Positions 11,290 to 22,026 of a DNA stretch of 64,000 nt are shown here, piece after piece. The stretch covers positions 79,520,578-79,584,577 of the forward strand of contig CM059193.1 in NCBI GenBank assembly GCA_030323885.1, written 5' to 3'. Each line of letters begins with the position of its first letter. The stretch's first letter is position 1. This DNA comes from Branchipolynoe longqiensis (Eukaryota > Annelida > Polychaeta > Phyllodocida > Polynoidae). The position numbers were made by a program, and so were the translations under genes. The notes below the pieces were generated by a model. It was not told the origin of the DNA. It did no database searches and saw nothing but the letters and a program-made list of their open reading frames with translations.

Positions 11290-11334
11290 CATACATACAT
11301 ACATACATACATACATTCATACATACATACATAC
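11162..11334. repeat. (ACAT)n microsatellite
   Basis: Nearly uninterrupted ACAT/ATGC-type tetranucleotides. All long frames across it are artefacts. Confidence 0.97.
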
Positions 11335-11737
11335 GGCGATAGCACTTCTGGTTTGTATTGCTATTTGCTTGTGCGACTAAAGAAAATGTACTGTGGACAA
11401 AATTGCACCGATGATCTAAATGTGTATCTTTCTACCCTCCACGCACTGGCTAACGGGTTAAGTCTGACCCCCCCCCCCCTCATACACACACCCACACACA
11501 CACCCGGACCCAACCTGTACCTTTTTATTTAGCAACCTCATCATTTACCACCCATCTGAGCGTCCCCCGGCCAGACTTCATTAGGCCCCGTTTACCCCTG
11601 CATCTAAAGCATAAGAAAGTGTAACTTCCGGTTCTCAGCACCTGACGTGTAGCGGCGTCTGTTGCAACTCAAAGTCGTCTGGTCCGACTATTTGGATAGC
11701 AGACGATACAACTATTAGCCGCCGTGCTAGTCTACTC
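11335..11737. other. No gene seen
   Basis: A poly-C run and a short CA tract lie near 11468-11505. No coding or repeat match was recognised. Confidence 0.5.
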
Positions 11738-12197
11738 TTTAGAGCTGCATAATCTGATGCCCTATTTATAACTAAAACACTCAGCTAGATTTGATCCAAC
11801 ATACAGTGAAACCCCGGTATAACGCGCCTAGATTTAACACAAATTCGGATATAACGCAACGTTTTATTGGACCCATAATAAACTGAATCCTAATTTAATG
11901 CGACCCTGCCGTTTTCGTGCTGACATTGTATGGACCCAACGATCGTGTTATAACGAGGTTTCACTGTATCTAACTTAGATACCTATGCACTCAGGAAACC
12001 TTTAATGCAGTTTGGTGCTCCTGTGGTACACTCGAAAACGGATAAACAAGCACAACATTACTTATGCAGGTTTCCACTTCAGATATCTCCAAAGTTTATC
12101 CTTTAAAATGAAAGTTAATTCAGACTAAAGAAAACTAAATCAATCTAATGTGATATATGTAATTTATTAATACCCAAAGACTACCATATACATATTT
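11738..12197 (+). mobile_element. M2 MITE carrying a pogo-like insertion
   Basis: Left end 'agagctgcataatctgatgc', then 'ctagatttgat', 'tctaacttagatac', 'atgcaggtttccacttc' and 'cagactaaagaaaac' in the same order as the copies at 21052 and 27594. The right end is degenerate. It is split at 11812 by the element at 11814-11966. Confidence 0.8.
11814..11966. mobile_element. Pogo/Tigger-like MITE, TA TSD
   Basis: Ends 'CAGTGAAACCCCGGTATAAC' and its inverted counterpart '...ACGAGGTTTCACTG', with TA on both sides. Other M2 copies read 'ctacatatctaatttag' across the same point, an empty site confirming a single TA duplicated on insertion. CAGTGAAACC-type ends are characteristic of pogo/Tigger elements. 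At 153 bp it is non-autonomous. Confidence 0.92.
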
Positions 12198-12199
12198 AT

Positions 12200-12535
12200 G
12201 ACCTGTCGTGTGGCCGAATTGGTAAGAGCACAAGCGGAATGTGCTGAATGTCGGAAGTTCGAATCCTGGCCACGTCAAACCAACGGCTTACAAAATTGAT
12301 ACTTGTCGCTACTTAGCCTGGCGCTTGGCAATACTAAGATAGGGCAAGGACTGGTTTGGTCAGTTTCAGCATAATGCGACTGAGTGGGAAAACAAGTCAT
12401 GGTGCGGCGACCTGGTCTCCCAGTGGGGCAGCACTATAAAGTCGCCCTGAGTGTACACTGGCAAAAGTCGGTACCCCTCCTGATATGACCATGGATGTTG
12501 CCAGGACATAAAACACAATTAAACAAAGGTTGTCT
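12200..12535 (+). mobile_element. SINE-A copy, full length
   Basis: tRNA-like head with A box 'TGGCCGAATTGGTAAGAG' and B box 'AGTTCGAATCC', then 'gtcaaaccaacggcttac', the body and a 'taaaacacaattaaac' tail. The head implies Pol III transcription from internal promoters. Confidence 0.93.
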
Positions 12536-12624
12536 TCGGATGTTAATAAATTACATCAGATATTGAGTAGCATTCACTGACAAAGTGACATTGAAGAGAA
12601 GAGAATTGTCACCATTTCTTGCAT

Positions 12625-12807
12625 CCCTTAGCTATAAGGTCAGAGGTCTGGGTTCGTCTCCCATTTGAAACCCATTCGTCCTGCCGCCCGACCCATTAGC
12701 CCCCAAACCACGTGACAGCCCAGGTGACGGCGCGATTCACTCAGCCTTAGTTGGTTACTAATAAAGCATTACACAGAGTTCAACAACAACAACAACAACA
12801 ACAACAA
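12625..12807 (+). mobile_element. SINE-E candidate with (CAA)n tail
   Basis: A B-box-like 'GGTCTGGGTTCGTCTCC' is followed by a body and a terminal (CAA)n run at 12783-12807. No upstream A box was identified, so it may be 5' truncated. There is only one copy in the window, so the family status is an inference. Confidence 0.5.
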
Positions 12808-12852
12808 AGTGTCATTTACATTATGTATAATACCTTTATTATCTTTTTTCTT

Positions 12853-13181
12853 TTTTGTTTTACGCCCTAGCAACATCTAAGGTTATATCAGGACGGGTAC
12901 CGACTTGTGACAGTGCGAACTCATGGCGACTTTATAGTGCTGTCCCACTGGGAAACCAGACCGCTGGCACCATGACCTGGTATCCCACTCAGTCACATTA
13001 TCCTGACACTGAGCACACCAGTCCTTGCCCTGTCCTAATAATGCCGAGAGCCTGGCTAGGAAGTGACAAGTATCAATTTTTAAGTCATTGGTTTGACTCG
13101 ACCTGGGTTCGAACCCACGACCCCACGATCTACCAACACGGGAGACGGATGCTCTAACTCATTCGGCCATCCCGTCTGGTC
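12853..13181 (-). mobile_element. SINE-A copy, full length
   Basis: Antisense tail 'gttttacgccctagcaac', complete body, and a head ending 'ctaactcattcggccatccc'. The B box (antisense 'gggttcgaaccc') is intact. Confidence 0.95.
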
Positions 13182-13330
13182 CTTTTATTATCGAACAGGA
13201 TTTGCATGTGGTTATTATTGCAACTGATAATTTCATTTATGTATCAACAAATTGTACTGAACGGCCAGTGCTCTGGCACTGACAAAAGGCATTAATCACT
13301 GAATAAACTACATTTTAGAGGGGTTTTAAT

Positions 13331-14022
13331 AGTGGCCAGATACAACCCTACTACTACCATCAGCTAGATACATTCAATGACTGTAGCCGGCCAGATACAA
13401 CACCACAACTGCAATTGGCCAGATACAACCCTACTACTGCCATCAGCTAGATACATTCTAATGACTGTAGCTGGCCAGATACAACACCACAACTGCAATT
13501 GGCCAGATACAACCCTACTACTACCATCAGCTAGATACATTCTAATGACTGTAGCCAGCCAGATACAACACCACAACTGCAATTGGCCAGATACAACCCT
13601 ACTACTACCATCAGCTAGATACATTCTAATGACTGTAGCCGGCCAGATACAACACCACAACTGCAATTGGCCAGATACAACCCTACTACTGCCATCAGCT
13701 AGATACATTCGAACGACTGTAGCCGGCCAGATACAACACCACAATTGCAATTGGCCAGATACAACCCTACTACTGCCATCAGCTAGATACATTCTAACGA
13801 CTGTAGCCGGCCAGATACAACACCACAACTGCAATTGGCCAGATACAACCCTACTACTGCCATCAGCTAGATACATTCTAACGACTGTAGCCGGCCAGAT
13901 ACAACACCACAACTGCAATTGGCCAGATACAACCCTACTACTGCCATCAGCTAGATACATTCTAACGACTGTAGCCGGCCAGATATAACACCACAACTGC
14001 AATTGGCCAGATAAACCCTACG
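13331..14022. repeat. 84-bp minisatellite
   Basis: About eight head-to-tail units containing 'tagccggccagatacaacac', 'aactgcaattggccagatac' and 'ctactgccatcagctagata'. Because 84 is divisible by three, long frames stay open on both strands, giving 28-residue periodic translations. They have no composition typical of a protein and are not called as genes. Decayed units continue to about 14100. Confidence 0.95.
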
Positions 14023-14102
14023 ACTTCAATCAGCCAGATACATCCGTACGACTCCATCAACCAGATACAACCCTAGGACTCCAATCAGCCAGATACAACC
14101 CT

Positions 14103-14173
14103 GTTTGTTTGTTGTTTGTTTGTTTGTTGTTGTTTTACGTCCTAGCAACATCTAAGGTCATATCAGGACGGGG
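14103..14173 (-). mobile_element. SINE-A tail fragment in the minisatellite
   Basis: A (TGTT)n-like tail, then 'gttttacgtcctagcaac' and 'atctaaggtcatatcaggac', stopping abruptly at 14173, after which the decayed minisatellite resumes. Confidence 0.85.
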
Positions 14174-14535
14174 AGATACAACCCTAGGACTGTAATCAGT
14201 TAGATACAACCTCAGGACTGCGCAACCAGCTTCGGCGAGCACTAAACATACTTGTGCCACTTGGGGTATCGCGGGTGTCGGGCTGGGCGGGGAGACGGGG
14301 CGGGGAGATGGGCGGGGAGACGGGCGGGGAGACGGATGAGGAGACGGGCGGCGTGCTCGAGGTGAGATACTCGGTGAAGGGTCGTTACCAATGGTTTACT
14401 GTGGATGCCAGCCCGTGAATAGTCGATTTGTGATAAACGGACGGCCCGCCAAACCAAAGTTACAGCTTCAGTAAAGCACCGGCAAATTAACCCTGCGTAT
14501 CAGGGTTGTGGGGGGTGCGGGACTCGTCCACACTC

Positions 14536-14540
<5 letters not shown>
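14174..14540. other. No gene seen; GGGGAGACGGGC tract
   Basis: About five short G-rich units (GGGGAGACGGGC and variants) lie at 14285-14350. No coding signal was seen. Confidence 0.55.
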
Positions 14541-14621
<81 letters not shown>

Positions 14622-14882
14622 CGTGTGTGCGTGCGTGCGTGCGTGCGTGTGCGTGTGTGCGTGCATGTATTTATGTATGTGTATGTACTTATGTATACAT
14701 TGTGTGTATGTATGTGTGCATACATGTATGTGTGCATGAATGTATGTACCTATGTACTATGCATACATGTATGCATGTATGCATGCGTGTATGTATGTAT
14801 GTATGTATGTATGTATGTATGTATGTATGTATGTATGTATGTATGTATGTATGCATGCATGCACGTACATGCATGCATGTAC

Positions 14883-14913
<31 letters not shown>

Positions 14914-15052
14914 TGCATGCATGCATGCATGCACGTACGTACGTACGTACGTACGTACGTATGTATGTATGTATGTATGTATGTATGTATGTATGTATGT
15001 ATGTATGTATGTATGTATGTATGTATGTATGTATGTATGTATGTATGTATGT
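14540..15052. repeat. Compound microsatellite (TG)n-(TATG)n-(ACGT)n
   Basis: A (TG)n run of about 80 bp grades into (TGCG)n, then (TATG)n, with TGCATGCA and ACGTACGT blocks near 14850-14960. ACGT and TGCA blocks are self-complementary. Six overlapping open frames here are artefacts. Confidence 0.97.
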
Positions 15053-15616
15053 GACCAGATGCGGATGCCCAACTGAGAAGATCGGTATTTTGAATCCTGG
15101 TTGAAGCAAACCAATAATGTACAAAAATTAAACTTATTACTACCTAGCTTGGTTTGTTTTCTTTTGCTATTGACTTGACTGATTAATTTTAAACAGCTTA
15201 CTCATTTTATAGTTAACTTGAACAAATATTTGAGATCAATTATGCATTTTAGATAAATGAAGTATTTAAACAAACAAACAAATGAGCCATATAATAGACG
15301 CTAAATCTAGCTGAGACACGATGCTTGCCATTTAACCGTAAGCTGTGCTATGGTGTACTTACAAGTTCACTTTGAAAACATAAACAAATCGTCCCTGATG
15401 AACAAACTCAGAAGGGCTGTGAACATAGATTGGTTTTTGCTGTGGGTTTCAGTGAAATCTTGCTAGCAAATACTCTACATTAGCTCAAATACCACTTCCT
15501 GTCTCCACACAGGTGTAGACAGCCGCGATGTGCCCGTATGCTACACCGCTCTACCCCGGGAGAGTTAGAGTAGGGGACTGGTCACCTATTTATACCAGAC
15601 TCAGCCTATAGGATTT
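15053..15616. other. No gene seen
   Basis: Unique-looking AT-rich sequence with no recognised repeat or coding signal. 'agttgaatcctggttgaagc'-like words near 15090 may be a remnant of a SINE-A head. Confidence 0.4.
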
Positions 15617-15725
15617 CAAATTTTATGGGAAACACATTTTGGGTTCCATACTCTAGGCTCGTGGGAACCTATCGGCAACGATTTTTTTGTTCCATGATAT
15701 AGGTGATAAATATCGAGTCTTTTAC
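15617..15725 (+). repeat. Dispersed repeat R1, copy 1
   Basis: Resembles the reverse complement of 55855-55985: shared order of 'ttatggga', 'gggttccat', 'gctc.tgggaac', 'atcg.caac' and 'gataaatat'. About 70% identity by eye. The family is unknown. Confidence 0.6.
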
Positions 15726-15857
15726 GGGACATGTTGCCGGAAATGATCGCTACCGTGAAATCCTATAGGTTGAAAACCCCAGCCAAACCACCAGGTCAGG
15801 TGACCAACCACCCCTGCTAGGACGAGGTATATAAGTTTATAATCTCTTTGTCTCTCT

Positions 15858-15874
15858 TTCTTTCGTTCTTTCGT

Positions 15875-15957
<83 letters not shown>
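15858..15957. repeat. (CTTT)n microsatellite
   Basis: About 100 bp of CTTT units. The KKERKKER-type translations on the other strand are artefacts. Confidence 0.97.
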
Positions 15958-15959
<2 letters not shown>

Positions 15960-16025
15960 GATTCCGAGGATCTGGACACACTGGCCTAATTAGTAGAGGC
16001 AGGCTTACCATACGGACAATTCTTT

Positions 16026-16205
16026 GTTTTATTTTACGACGCCCCAAGAGAACGTTGATTTTTATCATGGGCTATTGGAAGTCAAACATATGGTCATTGT
16101 GGAATATTTCTTTGGAGGAAACCTGCTGCTGCCTCATAGGGTACACTTTCCGATAAGCAGCAAGGCGTCTTTTAAATGCCCTTTCCCACAGACAAGACAG
16201 CCTTT
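16026..16205 (-). mobile_element. SINE-D copy, lophotrochozoan-type
   Basis: In antisense order: 'ttattttacgacgcccc' (tail side), 'gggctattggaagtcaaaca', 'ggaggaaacctgctgctgcc', 'gcaaggcgtcttttaaatgc' and 'ccacagacaagacagcc'. These match, from memory, a SINE widespread in molluscs and relatives, whose antisense reads GGCTATTGGATGTCAAACA, GAGGAAACCCGCTAC and CCCACAGACAGGATAGC. The tRNA-like head is missing. This is my main clue to the phylum and could be tested by a database search. Confidence 0.7.
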
Positions 16206-16217
16206 GATGAACCATTT

Positions 16218-16478
16218 GCGGGCTTCCCGTACGGAAAGTCGGGACTTCAATCCCAGGTCAAGTCAAACCAATGACGTACAACATTAGTATTGGTGACTAC
16301 CTAGCCTGGCACACGGCATTAATAGGATAGGACAAGGACTGGTTAGCACAGTATTAGGATAATATGACTGAGTGGGAAACTGGGTCATGGTGTCAGCAGC
16401 CTGCTCTCTCAGTGGGGCAACACTATAAAGACACCATAAGTGTGCACCGTCAGAAGTCAGTACTCGTTCTGATATGAA
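16218..16478 (+). mobile_element. SINE-A copy
   Basis: A degraded head ('gcgggcttcccgtacgg') is followed by 'gtcaaaccaatgacgtac', the body and 'ctcgttctgatatgaac'. It lacks the tail. Confidence 0.85.
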
Positions 16479-16985
16479 CTTCAACGTAAAACTCCAAATA
16501 ACCAAACCAACTCGATTCCGAAGAACCAACCTCTATGGTCCCTCCCCCTGGCCCCCAATCTCTAGCATAGCTGGGGGCCTAATTAAGGGATGCATGTGCG
16601 GCAACTTTGGTTATCTCGGAAGTAACGTGTCATCACCCCCCAACCCATATACACCCCCACCCCCGCCCACATGCTACTTTTTCCGTAGACAGGCGACAAT
16701 TTGCAGGACATGGCCGCCAGTCTAGGAGTGTCCGCATTAGTTATGCGGATTGGTAATTTTGAGGACATGGCCTGGGAGCCACACGGATGCTGGTGGGGGT
16801 GCTGGACGGCCGACACACTCACTAACATACCCACACCCCCACCCCCACCCCCACCCACACCCACACCCACACACGTCATGGTGTATACATGCAGGCAGCG
16901 GCCCATTACCCGGGAGACGTATATTTACACCTGTACCATTATCATTACGCGTGCGCAACCAACACGCCCTAGGCAGCGCTTCTTG
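16479..16985. other. No gene seen; CCCCCAC tract
   Basis: A C-rich CCCCCAC/CCCACAC tract lies at about 16828-16872 and a similar short one at 16636-16668. 'gcgtgcgcaacc' at about 16949 is NRF1-like but isolated. Confidence 0.5.
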
Positions 16986-16989
16986 CCCG

Positions 16990-17190
16990 GCCGCTCTGAG
17001 CAGCTCGGACACTGAGGAGCTCGGACACTGAGCAGCTCGGCCGCTCTGAGCAGTTCGGTCACTGAGTAGCTCGGACACTCCTAACAGCTCGGACACTCTG
17101 AGCAGCGCAGACACTCTGAGCAACACAGACACTCTGTGCAGCGCGGACGCTGTGAGCAGCTTGGACACTTTGAGCAGCTCAACCACTGTG
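16990..17190. repeat. ~18-20-bp minisatellite
   Basis: Repeats of 'gagcagctcggacactct' with substitutions, about ten units. It ends just before a SINE-A tail. Confidence 0.92.
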
Positions 17191-17213
17191 GGGGCTGGTG
17201 GAAGCGAGAACTT

Positions 17214-17543
17214 GGTTGGTTGTTGAAGTTTTAAGACCTGGCAACATCTATGGTCATATCAGGATAGGTACCGACTTGTGACAGTGCGCACTAATAACAA
17301 CTTTATAGTGCTGCCCCACTGCAAAATCAGGCTGATGACACCATGACCCGATATCCCACTCAGGCACATTATCCTGAAACTGAGCTAACCAGTCCTTGTC
17401 CAATCCTATTAATGCCGAGCGCCAGGCTAGGAAATGACAAGTGTCAATTTTATAAGTCACTGGTTTGCCTCGACCAGGAACCAAACTCCCGATCTCCCAC
17501 ACGCGAGGCCCGCGCTCTACGTATTCAGCCACCACTGCCGGTG
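17214..17543 (-). mobile_element. SINE-A copy, full length
   Basis: Antisense tail 'ttttaagacctggcaacatc', complete body, and head 'gctctacgtattcagccacc'. Confidence 0.95.
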
Positions 17544-17732
17544 AGGGCGAGAAGTTGGGACAGTTCTAGAAGGTTCCTCCAGAACAGCTCTGGGTAGCAC
17601 TTAGCATCTGTAAGCTGTGGGCATTTCGGGGTGTTTTGGTAGCCTGGAAAGGATGAGGCGAGAGGGGGATGGAGGACAGGCGAGAGGGGGATGGAGGACA
17701 GGGATGGGGGGGGGGGAGGAGGAGGATGGATG

Positions 17733-18109
17733 CAAAGACCCTATAACACTAAGACGGCTCACTCCCTATCTCTCCGATGGTCATGTAACTTTCGCAGTGC
17801 CACCTTGTGGTGGGTTTGATCAGCCCGGCTGCTGGCTGGTGTTTCACATGTAAACACATACAAGGCGAGAGGGTGAGTTTAAAGTAAAAAAAGAGAGATT
17901 GCCTGTCATTCGGGCTTGGGCGATGTTGCGCCTACTGCATGGTCCCCACTTCCCCCTGCCCACCCTCCCTCATACGCGCACACACACGCTCAAGCACACA
18001 CACCATTATAACGCTATCAAAATGATCAAACCCACCACCTGGTCGCTGGCTGTTCTCTTGATTACACAGTACATGCTGAGTGAGCCGTCTTAGTGTTATA
18101 GGGTCTTTG
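17733..18109. mobile_element. TIR element with perfect 31-bp inverted repeat
   Basis: The left 31 bp, beginning 'CAAAGACCCTATAACACTAA', are matched exactly in reverse complement at 18079-18109. A second, imperfect inverted pair lies further in ('tggtgggtttgatca' near 17810 against 'tgatcaaacccaccacc' near 18021). No ORF is present. A TSD is unclear because both flanks are GATGG-rich. Confidence 0.85.
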
Positions 18110-18670
18110 ATGGAGGGAGGGAGGAGATGGGAGGGTGAGTGTTATTCTGTAACCAAGTAAAATTAGAGTAACTCGTGGTGAGGTGATGAAACTCTACACC
18201 AAGATGCAACTGGATGTGGGGGATGGAGGGAAGGAGGGAGGGGAGTGGAGTGAGAGGGGGGAGGGAAGTGGAGGGATGGAGGAAAGGGTGGATGGAAGTG
18301 GAGGAAGGGAGGGGTGGAGGAAGGGAGTCAGGAAATAAATCTAGCCAGCAATGTTACACGATGGGAAAACAGTGCAGTACTATAAGTACGTCATGCCACT
18401 TAAATAATCCACACACCCGCGCGCACAGACACGCACACGCACACGCACACACCCATCCAAACCAGACATCAGTTGAGAAGTGGCACGGGAAACACGTATT
18501 GATAGACTGACCCAACTAACCCCCACCAAGAAGAGAAGAAAAAGAAGAACAACAAGAAGAAGAAAAGCAACAACAAGAAAAGGGAAGAGGGAGAGGGGGG
18601 AGAACGGGAAGATGAGTAGTAGGAGGAGAAGGACGAAGAGGAAGACAAAGAAGGAGAAGGTTTACAACTT
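18110..18670. repeat. Purine-rich low-complexity blocks
   Basis: GGAGGGA/GGATGGA tracts at about 18112-18335, a CA tract at 18415-18460, and GAAGAA/AGGAGAA tracts at 18525-18665. Not coding. Confidence 0.8.
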
Positions 18671-19496
18671 TAGCCTTCACGTGGTAGAAGTTCCAAAGTG
18701 GTTCAGATAGTGTATTAATTACACAAGTGCCTAGTGCCGTGGTGATGCATACCTAATTGAAACTCACATTAGTATTCGCCTCATCCCTTCTAAGTACACA
18801 TGGAACTTCACTTAGCCACATCATACAGCTCACTGCTTTGTGCAATAAATAGTCACAGCTCCCTTTAGTCAGGAAAATAAAATAGGATTTTTAAAACTCA
18901 TAGCACTTGCTGTTTCCCGGTATGACATCTGTATCACAAAGAGTAATCACCAAAGTATTTCTTTCTGCAAAGGCAGCAACTTGTTTCAACAATAAAGACA
19001 TTCTGAGAAACATTTAGGAAAACGTTCATTAGTATATAATACCATAATACAAAAGTAGCTTGAGCTTTGCCTTGTCTTTACCTTCACGGATCGAGTTAGA
19101 TGGGTGGTGGGTGGGAAAACTTATTGCTTCATTCATCTTGCTTTATTTCATAAATCTTCGAAATGTTTTTTCTGGCCAACGTTAATGATGCAAAGATTAC
19201 ATTGCAATGCAAATGCTTGCAAGATAACAAAATAATCACCATATTTGCATTTGTGAAATGGTTGCCTCTGTTCCCTGATGAGCAACTGAACAGACATAAC
19301 GGCGTTTATTTAAACAAATTGCATCCTTTTGCTGCTGCAAATTACATGGAGCAACTCATGACTGGGCTAGCCACCAGTCACTGACCTACTTTCCGATAAC
19401 AGATACCGAACAGCAGTACTCAGGTGAGTCTTGGCGAACGCTGATACATGTGCACTGTTATCTGAATTATGTAAATTAATCAGCGGCTGGCAGAGA
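18671..19496. other. No gene seen
   Basis: Unique-looking AT-rich sequence. An open frame of 73 codons at 19163-19384 has no recognisable motif, family similarity or duplicate. Confidence 0.45.
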
Positions 19497-19757
19497 ATCA
19501 CAAGGGGCTCCAGAACCAGAGTAAAAACCACAATGGCCGGGATCTAAGCAGTTCACTTACTGATAAAGTCAGGAAGGTGGCTTTATAAGTACAGGAATGG
19601 GGGTTAGAGGGGGGGGGCGACTCCAAAACCAGTTTGTTGCCATGTTCACCCTGGAGAATGTCAGCCAAAACTGACACCCCATGGATCAAAAAGAAGCAGA
19701 AGCGACCCGCCCTACAGATCTATGAAGACAGTTCCGGGTAGCTTGCACTGCTCCCAG
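19497..19757 (+). repeat. Duplicated exon-like block, copy 1
   Basis: Shares with 20066-20300 the order 'gtggctttataagtacagg', 'caccctggaga', 'aactgacaccccatgga' and 'aaaaagaagcagaagcgacc'. In one frame both copies encode KKKQKRPALQIY followed by (E/D)DS; here a stop follows soon after. Of four differences inside this short motif, three fall at third codon positions. It may be a decayed exon. I do not recognise the protein. Confidence 0.5.
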
Positions 19758-19796
19758 CCATGGTGCCATCTACCTGGTTCCAGCAGAACCAACAGC

Positions 19797-20063
19797 AAAT
19801 TTCCGCGAAAACACGGATATTCCTTCATAGGATTAAGCACTGTCGGGAAATTGCAGAAGAAAATGCCAGAAATCAGGTTTCAACTGTCCTTATTGTGACT
19901 GTATTATCAAATATGCCAAACTCTTTCTCGTTTCGCTTTTATGTTCTCGCAACATCTAAGGTACGATTGCTGTGATATACATTGGCTTTTTGTGAATGTT
20001 AATCGACCGGTGAATATAGAAAATCACAGAAATCTGCAAAAACGCGGAGATCTTTCATCCTTG
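19797..20063 (+). mobile_element. M1 copy, 5' truncated
   Basis: Interior words 'tttccgcgaaaacacggata' and 'aagcactgtcgggaaattgc' and the right end 'ggagatctttcatccttg' match M1. The 5' end is missing. It lies between the two duplicated exon-like blocks. Confidence 0.8.
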
Positions 20064-20065
20064 AC

Positions 20066-20300
20066 AAATAAAGGACTGGCAACCTAAGCACTTCACTTCC
20101 AGATAACGTCAGAGAAGTGGCTTTATAAGTACAGGAATTGGGGTCAGAGGGGGGTGGGGAGCTCCAAATACAGTTTGTTACCATCTTCACCCTGGAGAAG
20201 GACACCCCAAACTGACACCCCATGGAGCAAAAAGAAGCAGAAGCGACCCGCCCTGCAGATCTACGATGACAGTCTCGAGCAGCTCGGCCCGCTCCCAGGA
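20066..20300 (+). repeat. Duplicated exon-like block, copy 2
   Basis: Diverged copy of 19497-19757. The frame encoding KKKQKRPALQIYDDS stays open to a stop at 20351, and a donor-like 'gtgagt' occurs at about 20440 in a neighbouring frame. Coding status is unproven. Confidence 0.5.
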
Positions 20301-21051
20301 GCAGCTCACAGCACACCCGCCCATCCGTCAGGTACCAGCGCACAGATCTAGGTCACAGCCTCCACTCCCAAGCACAGGCCTGGTTGGATCCACAGAGGCA
20401 CCCTGTGAAGGCTCCCTGAAGAATGGGAATAAATGCTTGGTGAGTGTGGCTCCCATCAGCTGTTGTCGCTGGTGCCTGTTGGGCTGTGACTAGTGGGGAA
20501 AGATCTCAAATTTATACTTTTGTTGTTGTTACATGTAATATTTATTGCGCGGCAGGCTTGGTGAAGTACCATATGGTGGAGTGAGAGGGAGACGGGGGGG
20601 GGGGGGGGGGGGGGGGTCGACTGCCTTGGCATTTAGTGGTGCCGATAGGAAGAACCACTCCCCTCGCCCTCCCAGCACACACATACACACACACACACAC
20701 ACCCACACACACGCGCGCACGCACAACAGGGCCATAGGCTGACCAAAATCTCAGGGGAGCATTATACATATAAAAGGATCCATGACTAGTAAGTAAAGGT
20801 ACTAAGACTTGAAGATGATTGTAGCCATTTATAAACATGAGTGTGTCAATATATGGAATGACAAATAATATAAATGTTAAAACTTGACATTGTCATACAG
20901 CTTCTTCTTAGTAATAAATAAAAGCATTCTTTGAGATTCTCTGGGGGGAGCCCCACTCCTAGAGTAGAGGGCCCTGCACATCAACCTCTTCGACCCTTTC
21001 AACGGAGTGTGTAATAATGGCTATGACCACCATAAAGAAAATCTAGTTTTA
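20301..21051. other. No gene seen; poly-G and CA tracts
   Basis: A poly-G run at about 20595-20617 and a CA tract at 20681-20715. The remainder was not recognised. Confidence 0.5.
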
Positions 21052-21409
21052 TATATAGTTGCTTTGTCCGATGAACGCTTAAATTTTAAAACCAAAACTA
21101 TTAATTATCTAGATTTGATTATATCTTAACTACTGGTGCATGTATTAAGCATTTGCTCCTGCATAAAAGGGAATACTAAGTCAATTTAATAGGACCTGTT
21201 ACTGCAAAAGCCTATGTATGGTGTCATAATGTTGACGTGCTTGCTTAGATTAATGTTGCATGTTTGCACTTCAAATATCTCACAAGTCAACCATTTAAAA
21301 TTAAAGTTACTTTAGACTAAAGAAAGGTAGATTATAGCAATCAATCTAACATATTTTTCTTTTTGAAAAATGGTAGAATCTTAAAACCATCGGACTATGC
21401 AACTTAAAA
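21052..21409 (+). mobile_element. M2 MITE, complete
   Basis: Left end 'ttgctttgtccgatgaacgc' and right end 'accatcggactatgcaac' are inverted relative to each other. The interior ('ctagatttgat', 'cctgttactgcaaaagcc', 'cttcaaatatctcacaag') matches the other copies. It is about 358 bp with no ORF. TSD not resolved. Confidence 0.85.
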
Positions 21410-22026
21410 GCGATGCTTTTTCTATCAAAATTACTATCTATTTGCCTACATACAGCAAAGTAATTAAAATCCTTTATATTTCACATATATTTTATGTCTT
21501 ATTATTTCATGCTGTTGATTCAAAACGAGGCGATTTCAAAGCGACACCTTGGCCTCCAGCAGCATTTCAAAGTTTAGAAGCTTCGTTGCAAATGGTTGGA
21601 CTTAGTAAATTAGCACCGGGGGGCGGGGGGGGACTGAAATAAGCTATGTTTAATATCACCGCATCCTGACTTTCACAGAATCGACCAGGCACTCAGCAAG
21701 TGCCCAGACACCAGCGCAGAATAAAGGCCTTGGAGTTTGTTTTTTTTTTAAAGGGAAAAAAAGAAAAAAAAAGAGGAACTTTCACACCGCGTTAAAACTG
21801 GGCAAAGAGGCTACTAAATCACACACATAAAACAAATTTTCATAATTATTTTCTGTTATTAAAGTTGCATTTTAATATAGAAAATCACTCATGAGAAGTT
21901 GAAACCAGATTGAATATATAATATTGATGTGTTTGTGGAGGCGGTTGAGAGGGTGGGTGTGGGGGTAAATAAATGGTCTACTATTCATAGAGAGCGTTCT
22001 GAAGCGAGCGTCCTACCATTAAACCA
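21410..22026. other. No gene seen
   Basis: AT-rich, with short T/A runs near 21740. An 81-codon frame at 21397-21642 overlaps the M2 end and is not supported. Confidence 0.45.

Noticed and set aside
13364..14002. 212- and 203-residue periodic frames on opposite strands
   Set aside because: An 84-bp minisatellite, open on both strands only because the unit is a multiple of three; the copies show no coding constraint.
14506..15124. Several long overlapping frames rich in CVCVCV or HTYIHTYI
   Set aside because: They are translations of (TG)n/(TATG)n microsatellite in all frames; no gene.
18525..18665. Lys/Arg-rich nuclear-localisation-like frame
   Set aside because: GAAGAA low-complexity tract with no supporting domain.
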